64,000 bases of DNA from positions 1 through 64,000 of the forward strand of contig JAGXFY010000022.1 in the NCBI GenBank assembly GCA_024636985.1, written 5' to 3'. Made by a program: the position numbers and the translations under genes. This stretch comes from Petrocella sp024636985. Lineage in GTDB: Bacteria > Bacillota > Clostridia > Lachnospirales > Vallitaleaceae. The notes below the pieces were generated by a model. It was not told where the DNA came from. It saw only the letters and a list, made by a program, of their open reading frames with translations, and did not search any database. Positions 34,012 to 43,752 of this stretch are shown here, in pieces. The number at the start of each line of letters is the position of its first letter. The stretch's first letter is position 1.

Positions 34012-35262
34012 ATGTATCAATTGTCCCATCTCGTTAAGCAAAAAGCATTAGATTTACCACTCATTGAATCTCTAGCAAAAACACTATACTATGGTACAGG
34101 ACTGTCGTTAACGGTTATAGATCAAAACCACAACAAGGTTTTCTCACATGGACCTAACGCACATGTGGATGATTTTTTGGAGGACATTTTTCACCCCTTC
34201 GTTGGTTTTGTAAAGGATACCATAAAGAATCATGGTAATGGCGTCTATACTTATGACTCTGACTATGCTTTATCCTATCTTGTTACTGTTGTTGCAGACC
34301 CATCCAGCTATTATGGTTCACTATTACTTGGTCCTTTCCTAACTAAGGAAGCCAACGAACATCTCATTAATGAAGTCATGCATGAACAGAATTTTTCCAT
34401 GTCCAAAAGGGAACAGCTTAAAGATCTTTTTAATCTAATTCCAATTCTAAGTTCTTCGAGAAACTACTACATACAACAACTGGTTGCAGCTATAGTAACC
34501 AACCCTCATGTCGCTGATTTATATCCCGAGGCGCACCTAACAGAACTCACCGAAGAAATGGTTGAAAACTATGACCATGCTATTGAAATCGAAAAAAGTG
34601 ATCACAATCACGCCCTTGAGGTTCTTTTTCTAACTAAGGTGCAAAGTGGTGATATTGAAAAAGTAATAGATCTTTATAATGAACATATTAAGGCTCAGTA
34701 CTTCAGCCAAACCTCACCCAACCATCTTAGAAATTCAAAGAATAAAGCTATTGCTTTTTCTACTTTGCTTTCAAGAACCATTATTACAGGTGGTGTTGAA
34801 GCCGAAAAATCCTTATCATTAGCTGAGTACTATGCTCAAAAAATTGAACAATCTCATAATTTCGAGGAACTCATCGATATCATTGAGCGTATGATCATCA
34901 AGTATACCAACAGTGTTTTACAACTATCCAACATTAACCATGTAAGTGTTATCAAAAATGCTTCAAAGTATGTCCACTTACATCTATCAGAGCCTATACG
35001 GTTAAATGACGTAGCCAATTATGTCAATCTATCACCAAATTATTTTTCATCCTTGTTCAAACGAGAAATGAACCTTTCCTTCGCCGATTATGTTAATCAG
35101 ACAAGGGTTAAGGAAAGCCAATATCTTCTTGAAACAACCAATTACTCTATTCTAGATATTGCAATTTCTGTGGGTTATAACAATCAGAATTATTTTACAA
35201 CCATCTTTAGAAAATTCACAGGTGTAACACCTAAGCAGTATAGAATGCGAAGTGCGAAGTAG
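34012..35262 (+). CDS. AraC-family regulator with PocR-like N-terminal domain
   Basis: A 416-residue regulator. The N-terminal half (about 20-150) has the GLSLTVIDQNHNKVFSHGP and SYYGSLLLGPFLTKEANEHL pattern of a PocR/GAF-like sensing domain. A helical linker (150-300) and a C-terminal AraC domain follow (IRLNDVANYVNLSPNYFSSL, SILDIAISVGYNNQNYFTTI, TGVTPKQY). The ATG at 34012 is 10 bases after GGAG. Another ATG at 34008 is better spaced but opens only a 9-codon frame. Such regulators often respond to diols or polyols. No metabolic gene is adjacent, so the target is unknown. Confidence 0.88.
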   Translation: MYQLSHLVKQKALDLPLIESLAKTLYYGTGLSLTVIDQNHNKVFSHGPNAHVDDFLEDIFHPFVGFVKDTIKNHGNGVYTYDSDYALSYLVTVVADPSSYYGSLLLGPFLTKEANEHLINEVMHEQNFSMSKREQLKDLFNLIPILSSSRNYYIQQLVAAIVTNPHVADLYPEAHLTELTEEMVENYDHAIEIEKSDHNHALEVLFLTKVQSGDIEKVIDLYNEHIKAQYFSQTSPNHLRNSKNKAIAFSTLLSRTIITGGVEAEKSLSLAEYYAQKIEQSHNFEELIDIIERMIIKYTNSVLQLSNINHVSVIKNASKYVHLHLSEPIRLNDVANYVNLSPNYFSSLFKREMNLSFADYVNQTRVKESQYLLETTNYSILDIAISVGYNNQNYFTTIFRKFTGVTPKQYRMRSAK

Positions 35263-35296
35263 TCGTGAAAATAAAAATAAAATAAATGAACATAAC

Positions 35297-35337
35297 ATCT
35301 GACTCAAGTTAATTATAATTTGAGTCAGATTTTTTTT
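35297..35337 (+). terminator. Terminator of the AraC-type gene
   Basis: ATCTGACTCAAGTT (35297-35310) pairs with AATTTGAGTCAGAT (35317-35330), followed by seven Ts. Confidence 0.9.
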
Positions 35338-35381
35338 GTTGCGTAACCGAATGAGGAAAGAAAAAGCGTTGTTTTGCTCCT

Positions 35382-37016
35382 TTATTTCACTTCTGCACCT
35401 TTATAATAATATTCCAATATATCCGTATAAGTATAACCTGCCAGTGCCATCCCTTTTGCTCCGGATTGACTCATGCCGACACCATGCCCATAACCAACTC
35501 CAGCCAAGATAAATTTCCCAGTCCCCCCAGATATCATCGGTTGATTTATAATATTATCAGCGCTCATGACAATAACTTGTTCCTTCTGACCAAGTAATCT
35601 TTCTGATCTTCCACTCCCATTAATAACATAAGCATTATTGTAATCCACAACACCAACATAATCTTTCCCTGAGATTACCGAGTGCTTAAAAAATGGTACA
35701 TCTTTCGGTTTTATTAAAGTGAATTTACGACTATCCATACCCAACCATTGGCGCATGGTCTCTTTGCGTAGAATATAAGCACTACTACTACCAATTACAT
35801 TTAATTCAAGGACTCTACCTGCTTCTGTATAACCCATCACTTCAAGATCTAGGACTGTACCTACTGCTATGTCTCTTTTCATCAACTCATTTTCAATTTC
35901 AACCGGTGTATAGGTCTTAACCCAAGGTGCTCTTGCCGGTTCTGTTTCATAAAGATCCGGCATACTTTTTAAATATGGTACTGAAGCTGTCCAAACATAT
36001 TCGCTGGCTTCTGTTCGCCCACCGCTGGTTGAAAAGAAATATGCCGGTATGACGGAACCATCATAATAGATCATTTTTCCCTTCGTGTCATCTACTGCAA
36101 CCGTTACACGTTTGTCTTCAACACCATAACCTTTATAGACTTGCGAATTTACTGTATCATCCAAATCATAAGGCGCGTTTGGGAATTTGTTTGCAACTGT
36201 AACATAATAGGTGGCAAAGGTACGGGCCGCAACGGCTTGTGCCTTAATGCTTTCTATCGGCCATGATGCATAGATTTCCGAAACAACAACACTATAGAGA
36301 TAGTCTTCCAAATTAACGATGTTAACCGCTTGAAGTTTTTCTTTTCCGTACCTTCCGATTTCGATTTTACCTCGATAAGTTGCTTTTCCAAGGTTCATGA
36401 CCGTGGCATCGCCTATTTTGTCATTGCTTCCGATGGCAGCTACTCTATCTTGACTGTTATCAAAAATTATACCTTGAGTCTGGTCAAAAGTCATGATTAA
36501 GCGTTCACTGTTATAAGGTGCCTCTACGAATTCTATATCATAGAGTGTATGTATATGATCTAGTGTCTCTTGAATATCCCCTGTTTCAACATAGATTTTC
36601 CATGTGTTGACGTCTACTAAACCAGGATATACCGTAAAGCCATCTGTCTTTAATTGATCTGCCTTTGACTGAGCCATTTCATAATCTTCAAAAACCTCTT
36701 CTGAAACAAGATATGTCCCAGTTGAAGGCATGAAAGAAAACATCTGGCTCTTAGAGAAAACTGTAGATTCCGGTATCCATGTGTCATTACTATGGAATCC
36801 TGGCACAATTGACTTATTAAACACTTGTATCTGATCCTGATCTTTAAACTGAGTAACTAAGCCAATTCTTAAGGTATCTAGATTAGAATCTACTGCCTTA
36901 CTGTTTATATCCGTAATGTTCATAAAAATCAACAAAAAAGAAATCAAAACCATGAAATAGCTTCTTTTTTTAAACTTATTTATTTTTTCTATACCCAAGT
37001 ACTTTTCTATTATCAT
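35382..37016 (-). CDS. SpoIID/LytB domain protein
   Basis: A protein of 544 residues with one N-terminal membrane helix (about 20-40). The middle shows a SPOR-like stretch with repeated 'DGFTVYPGLVDVNTWKIYV'-type strands. The SpoIID domain starts near 220: LYSVVVSEIYASWPIESIKA, AVAARTFATYYV, FFSTSGGRTEASEYVW and the C-terminal GYGHGVGMSQSGAKGMA. SpoIID proteins are lytic transglycosylases that trim peptidoglycan during spore engulfment; LytB-like members act in vegetative cells. The start is set at 37016, 6 bases after AAGGGG. The frame extends to 37046, inside a perfect hairpin. Confidence 0.87.
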   Translation of the reverse strand: MIIEKYLGIEKINKFKKRSYFMVLISFLLIFMNITDINSKAVDSNLDTLRIGLVTQFKDQDQIQVFNKSIVPGFHSNDTWIPESTVFSKSQMFSFMPSTGTYLVSEEVFEDYEMAQSKADQLKTDGFTVYPGLVDVNTWKIYVETGDIQETLDHIHTLYDIEFVEAPYNSERLIMTFDQTQGIIFDNSQDRVAAIGSNDKIGDATVMNLGKATYRGKIEIGRYGKEKLQAVNIVNLEDYLYSVVVSEIYASWPIESIKAQAVAARTFATYYVTVANKFPNAPYDLDDTVNSQVYKGYGVEDKRVTVAVDDTKGKMIYYDGSVIPAYFFSTSGGRTEASEYVWTASVPYLKSMPDLYETEPARAPWVKTYTPVEIENELMKRDIAVGTVLDLEVMGYTEAGRVLELNVIGSSSAYILRKETMRQWLGMDSRKFTLIKPKDVPFFKHSVISGKDYVGVVDYNNAYVINGSGRSERLLGQKEQVIVMSADNIINQPMISGGTGKFILAGVGYGHGVGMSQSGAKGMALAGYTYTDILEYYYKGAEVK

Positions 37017-37065
37017 AAGAAACCCCTTTATAATGATGTCACTCATTATTATAAAGGGGTTTCTT
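37017..37065 (-). promoter_or_regulatory. Perfect 18-bp hairpin over the SpoIID-gene ribosome site
   Basis: AAGAAACCCCTTTATAAT (37017-37034) is the exact inverse of 37048-37065. On the minus strand it lies between the pheT stop and the start of the SpoIID-like gene. Its 3' arm contains the AAAGGGG ribosome site. It may end pheST transcription, but only a short T-rich stretch follows. If transcribed as a leader it would hide the ribosome site. Confidence 0.7.
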
Positions 37066-37087
37066 TAAAAAAGCTAGTCAATATAGT

Positions 37088-39478
37088 CTATTTTCTCAAG
37101 GTAGCTCCGAGTTCATTTTCCAGACCCTTCAGAATTTTTTCCATGGTTTTGCTAATTTCTTTTTCCTGTAAAGTATGGTCTGCCGCTCTAAAGGATAGGG
37201 CGTATGCCACAGATTTGTATCCTGCTTCAATCTGCTTACCTTTATAGACATCAAATAACTCTAATTTTTCGAGTATTTTTCCGGAGTATCTTCGGATGAC
37301 CTCTTCAATCGTGCCAACCAATATTTCTTCTTTTACCAACATCGCCAAGTCTCTGTTAACTGCCGGATACCTAGGAACTGGTGTGTATTTATGGTCAAGT
37401 GTCGCTTCATCAATCAGATCTTTCATATCAATGACAGCAATATAAGCCTTCTCATGAATATCGTATGCATCCAAAACATCCGGATGCACCTCACCAATAT
37501 AACCGATATCTTTGTTTTTTAATAAGACTTTAGCTTTTCGTCCCGGGTGAAGGTAGGATACATCTAAATTAGGATCCCATTTTGCCAAGTCAAGACAATT
37601 AAAAGCTTCGAACAAAGTTTCCAGAATCCCTTTAAGCTTAAAAAAATCACAGTCACCATACATACCAATGGTTAACTTCTGAGACTCTTTAGGCAATTCT
37701 TTAAGAGGGATGGTCTTTGGTTCATAGATGGTGCCGATTTCATATAAGCCAACCTTTTCATTTCTTTTGGCATAATTATTGGATAGGGCTTGTAACATGC
37801 CATTAATCGTTGATGTACGCATGACACTAAAATCTTCTCCAAGCGGGTTATCAATCTTCACCGCGACCCTAAGTGGGCTATCTAATTCAAGCTTTAACTT
37901 ATCATATACTTTCGGTGACTCAAAAGAATAGGTCATCGCTTCATTGAGACTGCAATCTTCCATAGTCTGTCTTGTTAGGTCTTCCATTCTTTGAGTAAAA
38001 TTCTTTTTACCGACTGTAGGTGTCCCGGTTGCAAGGGTTGTTGGTAGAAGGTCATAACCATATAGCCTTGCCACTTCTTCAGCCAAGTCCGCTTCACATC
38101 CGATATCGGCTCTAAATGTAGGTGCCAAAATTTCTTTTTGTTCTTCGTTAACCACAAACTCCAAACGTTTGAAATAACCTACCATTTCTTCTTCTGAAAT
38201 ATCCGTTCCTAAAAGTCGGTTTATATTTCCAACATTATAGGCCACCTTGTTAGGCTCTCTTTTGCTGTTATTCACATCAATAATACCTGCCATAACTCGA
38301 CCGGCACCTATCATCTCTGCTAATTGACAGGCACGTTCCATAGCAATCAAGGCTGTATTTGGATCAAGATGTTTTTCGAATTTTGTAGATGCATCCGTTC
38401 TTAGACCTATTTTTTTTGAGGTCTTTCGAATACTGGCTGGGTCAAAGTTGGCTGCCTCAAGTAAAATCATACCTGTATGGTCTTTGACTTTAGAACCTTC
38501 ACCACCCATAACACCTGCTACGCCAATGACTTCTTCTTCCCCTGCTATGACAAGCATAGTATCATCTAATTCTCTTTCTTCACCATCAAGGGTCATCATT
38601 TTTTCTTTGTCTTTGGCACGCCTTACAATAATTTTCCCATGAATCAACTCTTCAAGGTCATAAGCATGCATGGGTTGGCCCATTTCAACCATGACAAAGT
38701 TAGTTATATCTACTAAGTTATTGATGGGTCGTATACCTACAGATCTTAACCTGTCTTGCATCCATTTTGGTGAAGGCTTTATGTCCACATCCACTAAAAC
38801 TTTTGCTACAAATCTGGGACATAGGTCGGTTGCAATGACTTCTACAGAAGCATGTTGGTTGATATCACCCGCCACTTCATTAAAATGAATTTCCGGATAG
38901 TGAAAATCTGCATCTACGGTTGCTGCTGCTTCTCTTGCAATCCCAAGCAAACTAAAACAGTCCGGACGGTTCGATGTAATCTCAAATTCAATAATAGCAT
39001 CATCCAGTCCAAAAACAGGCTTTGCATCACTACCCAGTGGGTAATCACCTTTTATAATATAGATGCCGTGTTCAGGTGCATCCGGAAAATGCTCCGGATC
39101 CAGACCCAATTCTTCTACTGAGCACATCATACCGTTAGAAGCTATGCCTCTAAGCCTACCTTCCTTGATTTTCAAGCCTTCTGCAAGATTTGCGCCCGGA
39201 AGGGCTACCGGCACTAAGTCTCCAACCTTCATATTTTCAGCACCCGTTACAATCTGAATGGTTTTTTCTCCCACATCCACTTGTGTTACAACTAATTTAT
39301 CTGCATCCGGATGTTTTACAATTTCTAGAACCTTACCGATGACAACATCTGTAATGGCTTCTCCTTTTTTTTCTATACGATCTACATTCGAACCGGACAT
39401 GGTCATCTTGTCCGCAAATGTCTGTACATCATTATCTATTGTCACATATTCTTTTAACCAATTCATTGATACATTCAT
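37088..39478 (-). CDS. pheT: Phenylalanyl-tRNA synthetase beta subunit
   Basis: A 796-residue subunit of the heterotetrameric enzyme that charges tRNA-Phe. Domains in order are the N-terminal strand MNVSMNWLKEYV, the EMAPII-like tRNA-binding fold (about 40-150, VVIGKVLEIVKHPDADKL), the B3/4 editing region (LCPRFVAKVL...), B5 (near 405-475), the catalytic-like core, and the C-terminal ferredoxin-fold anticodon-binding domain (YPAVNRDLAMLV to the end). It is full length. AAGGAGT precedes the ATG. It lies 28 bases after pheS and shares its T-box leader. Confidence 0.97.
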   Translation of the reverse strand: MNVSMNWLKEYVTIDNDVQTFADKMTMSGSNVDRIEKKGEAITDVVIGKVLEIVKHPDADKLVVTQVDVGEKTIQIVTGAENMKVGDLVPVALPGANLAEGLKIKEGRLRGIASNGMMCSVEELGLDPEHFPDAPEHGIYIIKGDYPLGSDAKPVFGLDDAIIEFEITSNRPDCFSLLGIAREAAATVDADFHYPEIHFNEVAGDINQHASVEVIATDLCPRFVAKVLVDVDIKPSPKWMQDRLRSVGIRPINNLVDITNFVMVEMGQPMHAYDLEELIHGKIIVRRAKDKEKMMTLDGEERELDDTMLVIAGEEEVIGVAGVMGGEGSKVKDHTGMILLEAANFDPASIRKTSKKIGLRTDASTKFEKHLDPNTALIAMERACQLAEMIGAGRVMAGIIDVNNSKREPNKVAYNVGNINRLLGTDISEEEMVGYFKRLEFVVNEEQKEILAPTFRADIGCEADLAEEVARLYGYDLLPTTLATGTPTVGKKNFTQRMEDLTRQTMEDCSLNEAMTYSFESPKVYDKLKLELDSPLRVAVKIDNPLGEDFSVMRTSTINGMLQALSNNYAKRNEKVGLYEIGTIYEPKTIPLKELPKESQKLTIGMYGDCDFFKLKGILETLFEAFNCLDLAKWDPNLDVSYLHPGRKAKVLLKNKDIGYIGEVHPDVLDAYDIHEKAYIAVIDMKDLIDEATLDHKYTPVPRYPAVNRDLAMLVKEEILVGTIEEVIRRYSGKILEKLELFDVYKGKQIEAGYKSVAYALSFRAADHTLQEKEISKTMEKILKGLENELGATLRK

Positions 39479-39506
39479 AGTCTGCTACTCCTTTCTGTCC
39501 ACCTCA

Positions 39507-40526
39507 TTAAAACTGCTTTAAAAATCGAATATCATTTTCATAAAAAAGTCTCAGATCTTCAATGCCATACCTTAACATCGTTATACGTTCAAGACCCATA
39601 CCAAAGGCAAATCCGCTGTATTTGGTAGGATCTATGCCGGACATCTCAAGCACTTTTGGATGCACCATGCCACAGCCAAGGATTTCAATCCATCCGGATC
39701 CTTTACATATATTACAACCTGTACCACCACATTTAAAACAAGATACATCTACCTCAGCACTGGGCTCCGTAAAAGGAAAATAATGGGGTCTAAAACGCAC
39801 TTTAGCATCTTCCCCATATAGCTCTTTGACAAATTCCGCCAAAGCTCCCTTAAGATCTGCCATCGTAATGTTCTCATCTATAACCAAACCTTCTACCTGA
39901 TGAAACATAGGTGAATGGGTTGCATCAACTTCATCTGAACGGTATACCCTTCCTGGAGCTATGACACGAATAGGCGGTTTTTCATGTTCCATGACATGTA
40001 CTTGTGTTGGTGATGTCGACGTTCTAAGAACAAAATTCTTATCAATATAAAAGGTATCCTGTTCGTCTCTTGCAGGATGATCTTCCGGAATATTTAATGC
40101 TTTAAAATTATAATAGTCCTCTTCAATTTCCGGGCCTTTTGCAATCTGATAGCCCATCCCTATAAATATGTTTTTCAAATCTTCAAGGACAATGTGCATA
40201 GGATGACGATGTCCTAGAACTTTTTTGTTAGAAGGCATGGTCACGTCAATGACCTCTTCTTTAAGTTGTTGTTCTCTGGCTTTTGACGCTAGATTGTTCT
40301 TAGCAGTTTCTAGAGCTGCTTCGATGTCCGTTCTTACCTCATTGACTAGGGCGCCTATTGTAGGACGATCTTCTGGCGCAACATCTTTCATACCTTTTAG
40401 AATGGATGTTAATTCTCCTTTTTTCCCCAGTATGTTAACGCGGACCTCTTCTAGTGCCTTAAGGTTCGCTATGTTGTCCAGATTTTTTACGACTTTGATT
40501 TTAATTGCTTCCAGCTGTTCTTTCAT
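39507..40526 (-). CDS. pheS: Phenylalanyl-tRNA synthetase alpha subunit
   Basis: A 339-residue catalytic subunit. The N-terminal coiled coil (1-85) that binds tRNA is followed by the class II core. Motif 2 is in RVIAPGRVYRSDEVDATHSP, and motif 3 is GFAFGMGLERITMLRYGIED. A cysteine cluster, CFKCGGTGCNICKGSGW, seen in many Firmicutes PheS proteins, lies before motif 3. AGGAGT lies 4 bases before the ATG. It is first in the pheS-pheT operon, directly downstream of the T-box leader that senses uncharged tRNA-Phe. Confidence 0.97.
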   Translation of the reverse strand: MKEQLEAIKIKVVKNLDNIANLKALEEVRVNILGKKGELTSILKGMKDVAPEDRPTIGALVNEVRTDIEAALETAKNNLASKAREQQLKEEVIDVTMPSNKKVLGHRHPMHIVLEDLKNIFIGMGYQIAKGPEIEEDYYNFKALNIPEDHPARDEQDTFYIDKNFVLRTSTSPTQVHVMEHEKPPIRVIAPGRVYRSDEVDATHSPMFHQVEGLVIDENITMADLKGALAEFVKELYGEDAKVRFRPHYFPFTEPSAEVDVSCFKCGGTGCNICKGSGWIEILGCGMVHPKVLEMSGIDPTKYSGFAFGMGLERITMLRYGIEDLRLFYENDIRFLKQF

Positions 40527-40562
40527 TAGGACTCCTTTCGTTTTTCAGTACATGATTTTTCA

Positions 40563-40822
40563 CAATAAAAAAAATCCATCCCTAACAAGGGACCGATTTC
40601 ATCGGCGGTACCACCCTAATTCCTGCAGTAGCAGGCACTTTGGACGCTTAACGTGCGTTAACGGCATGTCTTACTTTTTTCAGACATGCAGCTCAAGTGG
40701 GAAGTTCAATCATCGGCTGAACCTATAGGTGTTCACAGCCTAAGACACCTACTCTCTAAAGGAAACCGATCATCTACTAAGAACCAATTATAGTTCTTAA
40801 CACCGTCATCGCTTTTACAATT
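40563..40822 (-). ncRNA. T-box leader (tRNA-Phe sensing) of pheST
   Basis: On the minus strand the leader ends with the T-box core AGGGTGGTACCGC (40605-40617) and then a terminator stem TCCCT/AGGGA with eight Ts (40563-40598). Upstream lies a stem I region with AGAGAGTAGGTGTC and the specifier loop GAACTTCCCAC, whose TTC codon (40701-40703 on the plus strand as GAA) means phenylalanine. Uncharged tRNA-Phe would hold the antiterminator and let pheST be transcribed. Confidence 0.95.
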
Positions 40823-40828
40823 GACTAT

Positions 40829-40856
40829 ATTGTAACATATTTGACCTAACTGTCAA
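40829..40856 (-). promoter_or_regulatory. Promoter of the pheST T-box leader
   Basis: On the minus strand, consensus TTGACA (40851-40856) and TACAAT (40829-40834) with a 16-base spacer. Confidence 0.85.
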
Positions 40857-40858
40857 GA

Positions 40859-40905
40859 AATAAGTGCTTTTCTGCCAAGAAGTTCTTGACAGTAAAGCAC
40901 TTATT
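40859..40905 (-). terminator. Terminator after fbp
   Basis: AATAAGTGCTTT pairs with AAAAGCACTTATT around a loop that holds a further small stem (CAAGAA/TTCTTG). A weak T-stretch follows on the minus strand, and the pheST promoter starts immediately after it. Confidence 0.65.
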
Positions 40906-40909
40906 GACT

Positions 40910-42865
40910 TTATAAAATACCTTTTTGATACATACCAAGCAAAGTTTTAAGGTTATTGATATCTTCTTTTAGTTTTTTTCCTATATCCGTTTCGCCAACC
41001 AGAACTCTGTGATCGGCTTTGTGAATAATGCTGATCTCAGATATCAGGTCTACATTATGGTCTATAGCTTCTTTCGCTGAATCAAAAGGCTCATGGGTTG
41101 CTAACAATAGACCGTGTGAATTGTAGATTAAGGTATAACCGGCAATGTTGGTAACAGGCTGATAGGCTTTTGATAAACCACCATCAATAACGATCAGTTT
41201 ACCATCCGCTTTAACCGGCGATTCACCTTTACCAACACGAACCGGCACATGGCCATTCACAATTCTGGATACTTTTTTATTCATCCTGAATTCTTCAAAG
41301 ACCTTGTCACAATAATCTGCACTAAAATAATGTTTATAATAGGGATTCTTATATTCTTTATGGGTTATTGGATCCTTAATGAAGTACCTTTCAAAGGTTT
41401 TCATCACGCTTTTTCCAAATAGAGATGAGTATTGTCCCATCCATAAGTAATAGAAAATATCGATGTCGTAGTCATCTACTGCTTCAAATCTTCTCGCATA
41501 ACTGCTTCTTAACATTTTTTCATAGTGATCTAGCAAGGCTTTTCCCGAATAGGTACCACCATCTAGGGTTACCCTTGAGAATTTACCATCTTCATCTGTA
41601 GGTATACAACCATGAAAAAGTAAATTATTATTATAATTCAAATAGATGCTCCCTTTTGCCATCATAAAATCAATATGTGATTTCAGTTTTTCATTGGTCA
41701 TAAAGGATGTTTTTAATTTGAGGATAATTTCCATTTCTTCATTCGACAACTCATAGGGATATTTCGGATCTATGGTTGGAGAACCGAACCAATCCAATTT
41801 ATAGATTTCTCCATCTAAAGTGATGGTATCTTTTTCATAATCGATAAAGTTCAATAACAATCGGTTCTGAATATTATATTCCGGATGGCGTGTTATAAAT
41901 TGTCCTTCCAACTTAAACATAATAATCGATATGGCTTTATGCATTTGCCCGATTAACAATGCATCCTTTTGATTCAGTTCACTAATCACCTTAGGCATAA
42001 AAGAAGGTTCCACATATTTATAAGTCTGCATGGCGAATTTGGCTAGAGGCAGTAAGTTAATCCCATAGTTTTCTTCTAACAATTCATGATTCCCATAGCG
42101 CATGGATACCCTTAGTACGTTTGCGATACAAGGAAGAGAACCGGCATAAGCGCCCATCCACACAATATCATGATTCCCCCACTGCATATCAATTGAATGG
42201 TATTTCATTAAAGTATCCAGAATAATATGAGCACCTGGCCCACGATCATAAATATCTCCAATAATATGAAGATGGTCAATGGCAAATCTTTGAATCAGTT
42301 CACTAATGGCAATGATAAACGGCTCCACTTGTCCAACTTCAATAATCGTGCTAAGGATGCTGTCATAATAGGCCTGCTTATTTTCGACATACTCTTGTTC
42401 ATGCAAGAGTTCTTCAAGGATATATTCAAAACCTTTAGGAAGGGCTTTTCTAACTTTCGATCTGGTGTATTTAGAAGATGCCTCTCGGCATACACTCACC
42501 AACTGTTTTAAAGTTTGATGGTACCAAGCCTCCTCTACGTTATCCTTGCTTTGCTTCATATGAAACAATGTTTCTTTGGGATAATAAATAAGACTGGCAA
42601 ACTTGCTTTTCTCGTCTTCAGATAAGGTTTCTCCAAAAATCTCTTCGACTTTACGTCGTACCACACCTGATCCATTTTTTAAGATATGCACAAACGCTTC
42701 ATGCTCACCATGGACATCTGACAGAAAATGTTCGGTACCTTTAGGTAGATTTGTAATAGCTTCAAGATTAATAATCTCACGACTGACATCTTGAATCGTT
42801 GGAAATTGGCGACTTAATAGCTCATAGTATTTCATTTTCTCTTTCGAAAAAAATATATCTCGCAT
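40910..42865 (-). CDS. fbp: Class III fructose-1,6-bisphosphatase
   Basis: A 651-residue gluconeogenic enzyme that removes the 1-phosphate of fructose 1,6-bisphosphate. This long form is typical of low-GC Firmicutes. It opens with the calcineurin-like metal site LSDVHGEHEAFVHILKNGSG and continues with HIIGDIYDRGPGAH, MQWGNHDIVWMGA and INGHVPVRVGKGESPVKADG. GGAGGG lies 6 bases before the ATG. It lies 11 bases downstream of aguB on the same strand, so it may be transcribed with the agmatine genes, though no metabolic link is obvious. Confidence 0.96.
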   Translation of the reverse strand: MRDIFFSKEKMKYYELLSRQFPTIQDVSREIINLEAITNLPKGTEHFLSDVHGEHEAFVHILKNGSGVVRRKVEEIFGETLSEDEKSKFASLIYYPKETLFHMKQSKDNVEEAWYHQTLKQLVSVCREASSKYTRSKVRKALPKGFEYILEELLHEQEYVENKQAYYDSILSTIIEVGQVEPFIIAISELIQRFAIDHLHIIGDIYDRGPGAHIILDTLMKYHSIDMQWGNHDIVWMGAYAGSLPCIANVLRVSMRYGNHELLEENYGINLLPLAKFAMQTYKYVEPSFMPKVISELNQKDALLIGQMHKAISIIMFKLEGQFITRHPEYNIQNRLLLNFIDYEKDTITLDGEIYKLDWFGSPTIDPKYPYELSNEEMEIILKLKTSFMTNEKLKSHIDFMMAKGSIYLNYNNNLLFHGCIPTDEDGKFSRVTLDGGTYSGKALLDHYEKMLRSSYARRFEAVDDYDIDIFYYLWMGQYSSLFGKSVMKTFERYFIKDPITHKEYKNPYYKHYFSADYCDKVFEEFRMNKKVSRIVNGHVPVRVGKGESPVKADGKLIVIDGGLSKAYQPVTNIAGYTLIYNSHGLLLATHEPFDSAKEAIDHNVDLISEISIIHKADHRVLVGETDIGKKLKEDINNLKTLLGMYQKGIL

Positions 42866-42876
42866 AAAAAACCCTC

Positions 42877-43752
42877 CTATATTTTCAAATATCCATCGTT
42901 AGTTAAAATGGGCTGATACAAATCCGGTCGGCGATCTCTAAAAATTCCCCATTCAATGCGTTGATTTTCATTTTTTTCCAAGTCAAGCTCCGCAAGTAGA
43001 ATGGTTTCTTCATCCCGTGAGGCTTCCGCAATTTTATTCCCTGTAGCATCGGTTATGAAGGAGGATCCATAAAAGACAATCGATGATCCATCATCCTTCT
43101 CTTCTCCAATACGGTTTGAGGCAATGACCGGCATAAGATTACACGCCGAATGTCCCATCATACAACGCTGCCAATGGTCTTTTGAGTCAACATCTGGGCT
43201 ATGAGGCTCTGATCCAATGGCCGTGGGATACAGCAGCAACTCAGCACCCATAAGCGCCATAACTCTTGCCGCTTCCGGAAACCACTGATCCCAACAAATA
43301 CCAACACCGATAACACCATATTTTGTGGACCATACTTTAAAACCTGTGTCTCCAGGATTGAAATAATACTTTTCTTCATACCCAGGTCCATCAGGAATAT
43401 GACTTTTTCTATAGATGCCTAGCACTTCACCGGTAGCATCTATGATAGCAATAGCGTTATACCTGGCATTGTTTTTTTTCTCATAGAAGCTAATCGGTAA
43501 TACAACGTCAAGTTCCTTAGCTACAGCTTTAAAGTGCAAGATAGCCATATTGTCTTCGACAGATGTGGCATATTCATAGTATGCTGGTTTTTCAACCTGG
43601 CAAAAATAAGGTGTTTCAAATAGCTCCTGTATTAGAATAATTTGTGCACCTTTTGCAGCTGCTTCTCTGACCAATCGGTCTGCTTTTAGTATATTTTCCT
43701 TCTTATCTGATGAGCAGCTCATTTGAGTTGCTGCAACGATGACCTTTCTCAT
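42877..43752 (-). CDS. aguB: N-carbamoylputrescine amidase
   Basis: A 291-residue nitrilase-superfamily enzyme that splits N-carbamoylputrescine to putrescine, CO2 and ammonia. The catalytic Glu-Lys-Cys set is visible: Glu in QELFETPYFCQ, Lys in YRKSHIPDGPGYEEKYYF and Cys in GVGICWDQWFPE. The length is typical. The ribosome site AAGGAGGG lies inside the end of aguA, and the genes overlap by 4 bases. Together with AguA it converts agmatine to putrescine, giving the cell a polyamine from arginine. Confidence 0.95.
   Translation of the reverse strand: MRKVIVAATQMSCSSDKKENILKADRLVREAAAKGAQIILIQELFETPYFCQVEKPAYYEYATSVEDNMAILHFKAVAKELDVVLPISFYEKKNNARYNAIAIIDATGEVLGIYRKSHIPDGPGYEEKYYFNPGDTGFKVWSTKYGVIGVGICWDQWFPEAARVMALMGAELLLYPTAIGSEPHSPDVDSKDHWQRCMMGHSACNLMPVIASNRIGEEKDDGSSIVFYGSSFITDATGNKIAEASRDEETILLAELDLEKNENQRIEWGIFRDRRPDLYQPILTNDGYLKI

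Noticed and set aside
38448..39521. Several plus-strand open frames of 60-90 residues
   Set aside because: They lie antisense to pheT and have Ser/Pro/Thr-rich sequences with no family resemblance.
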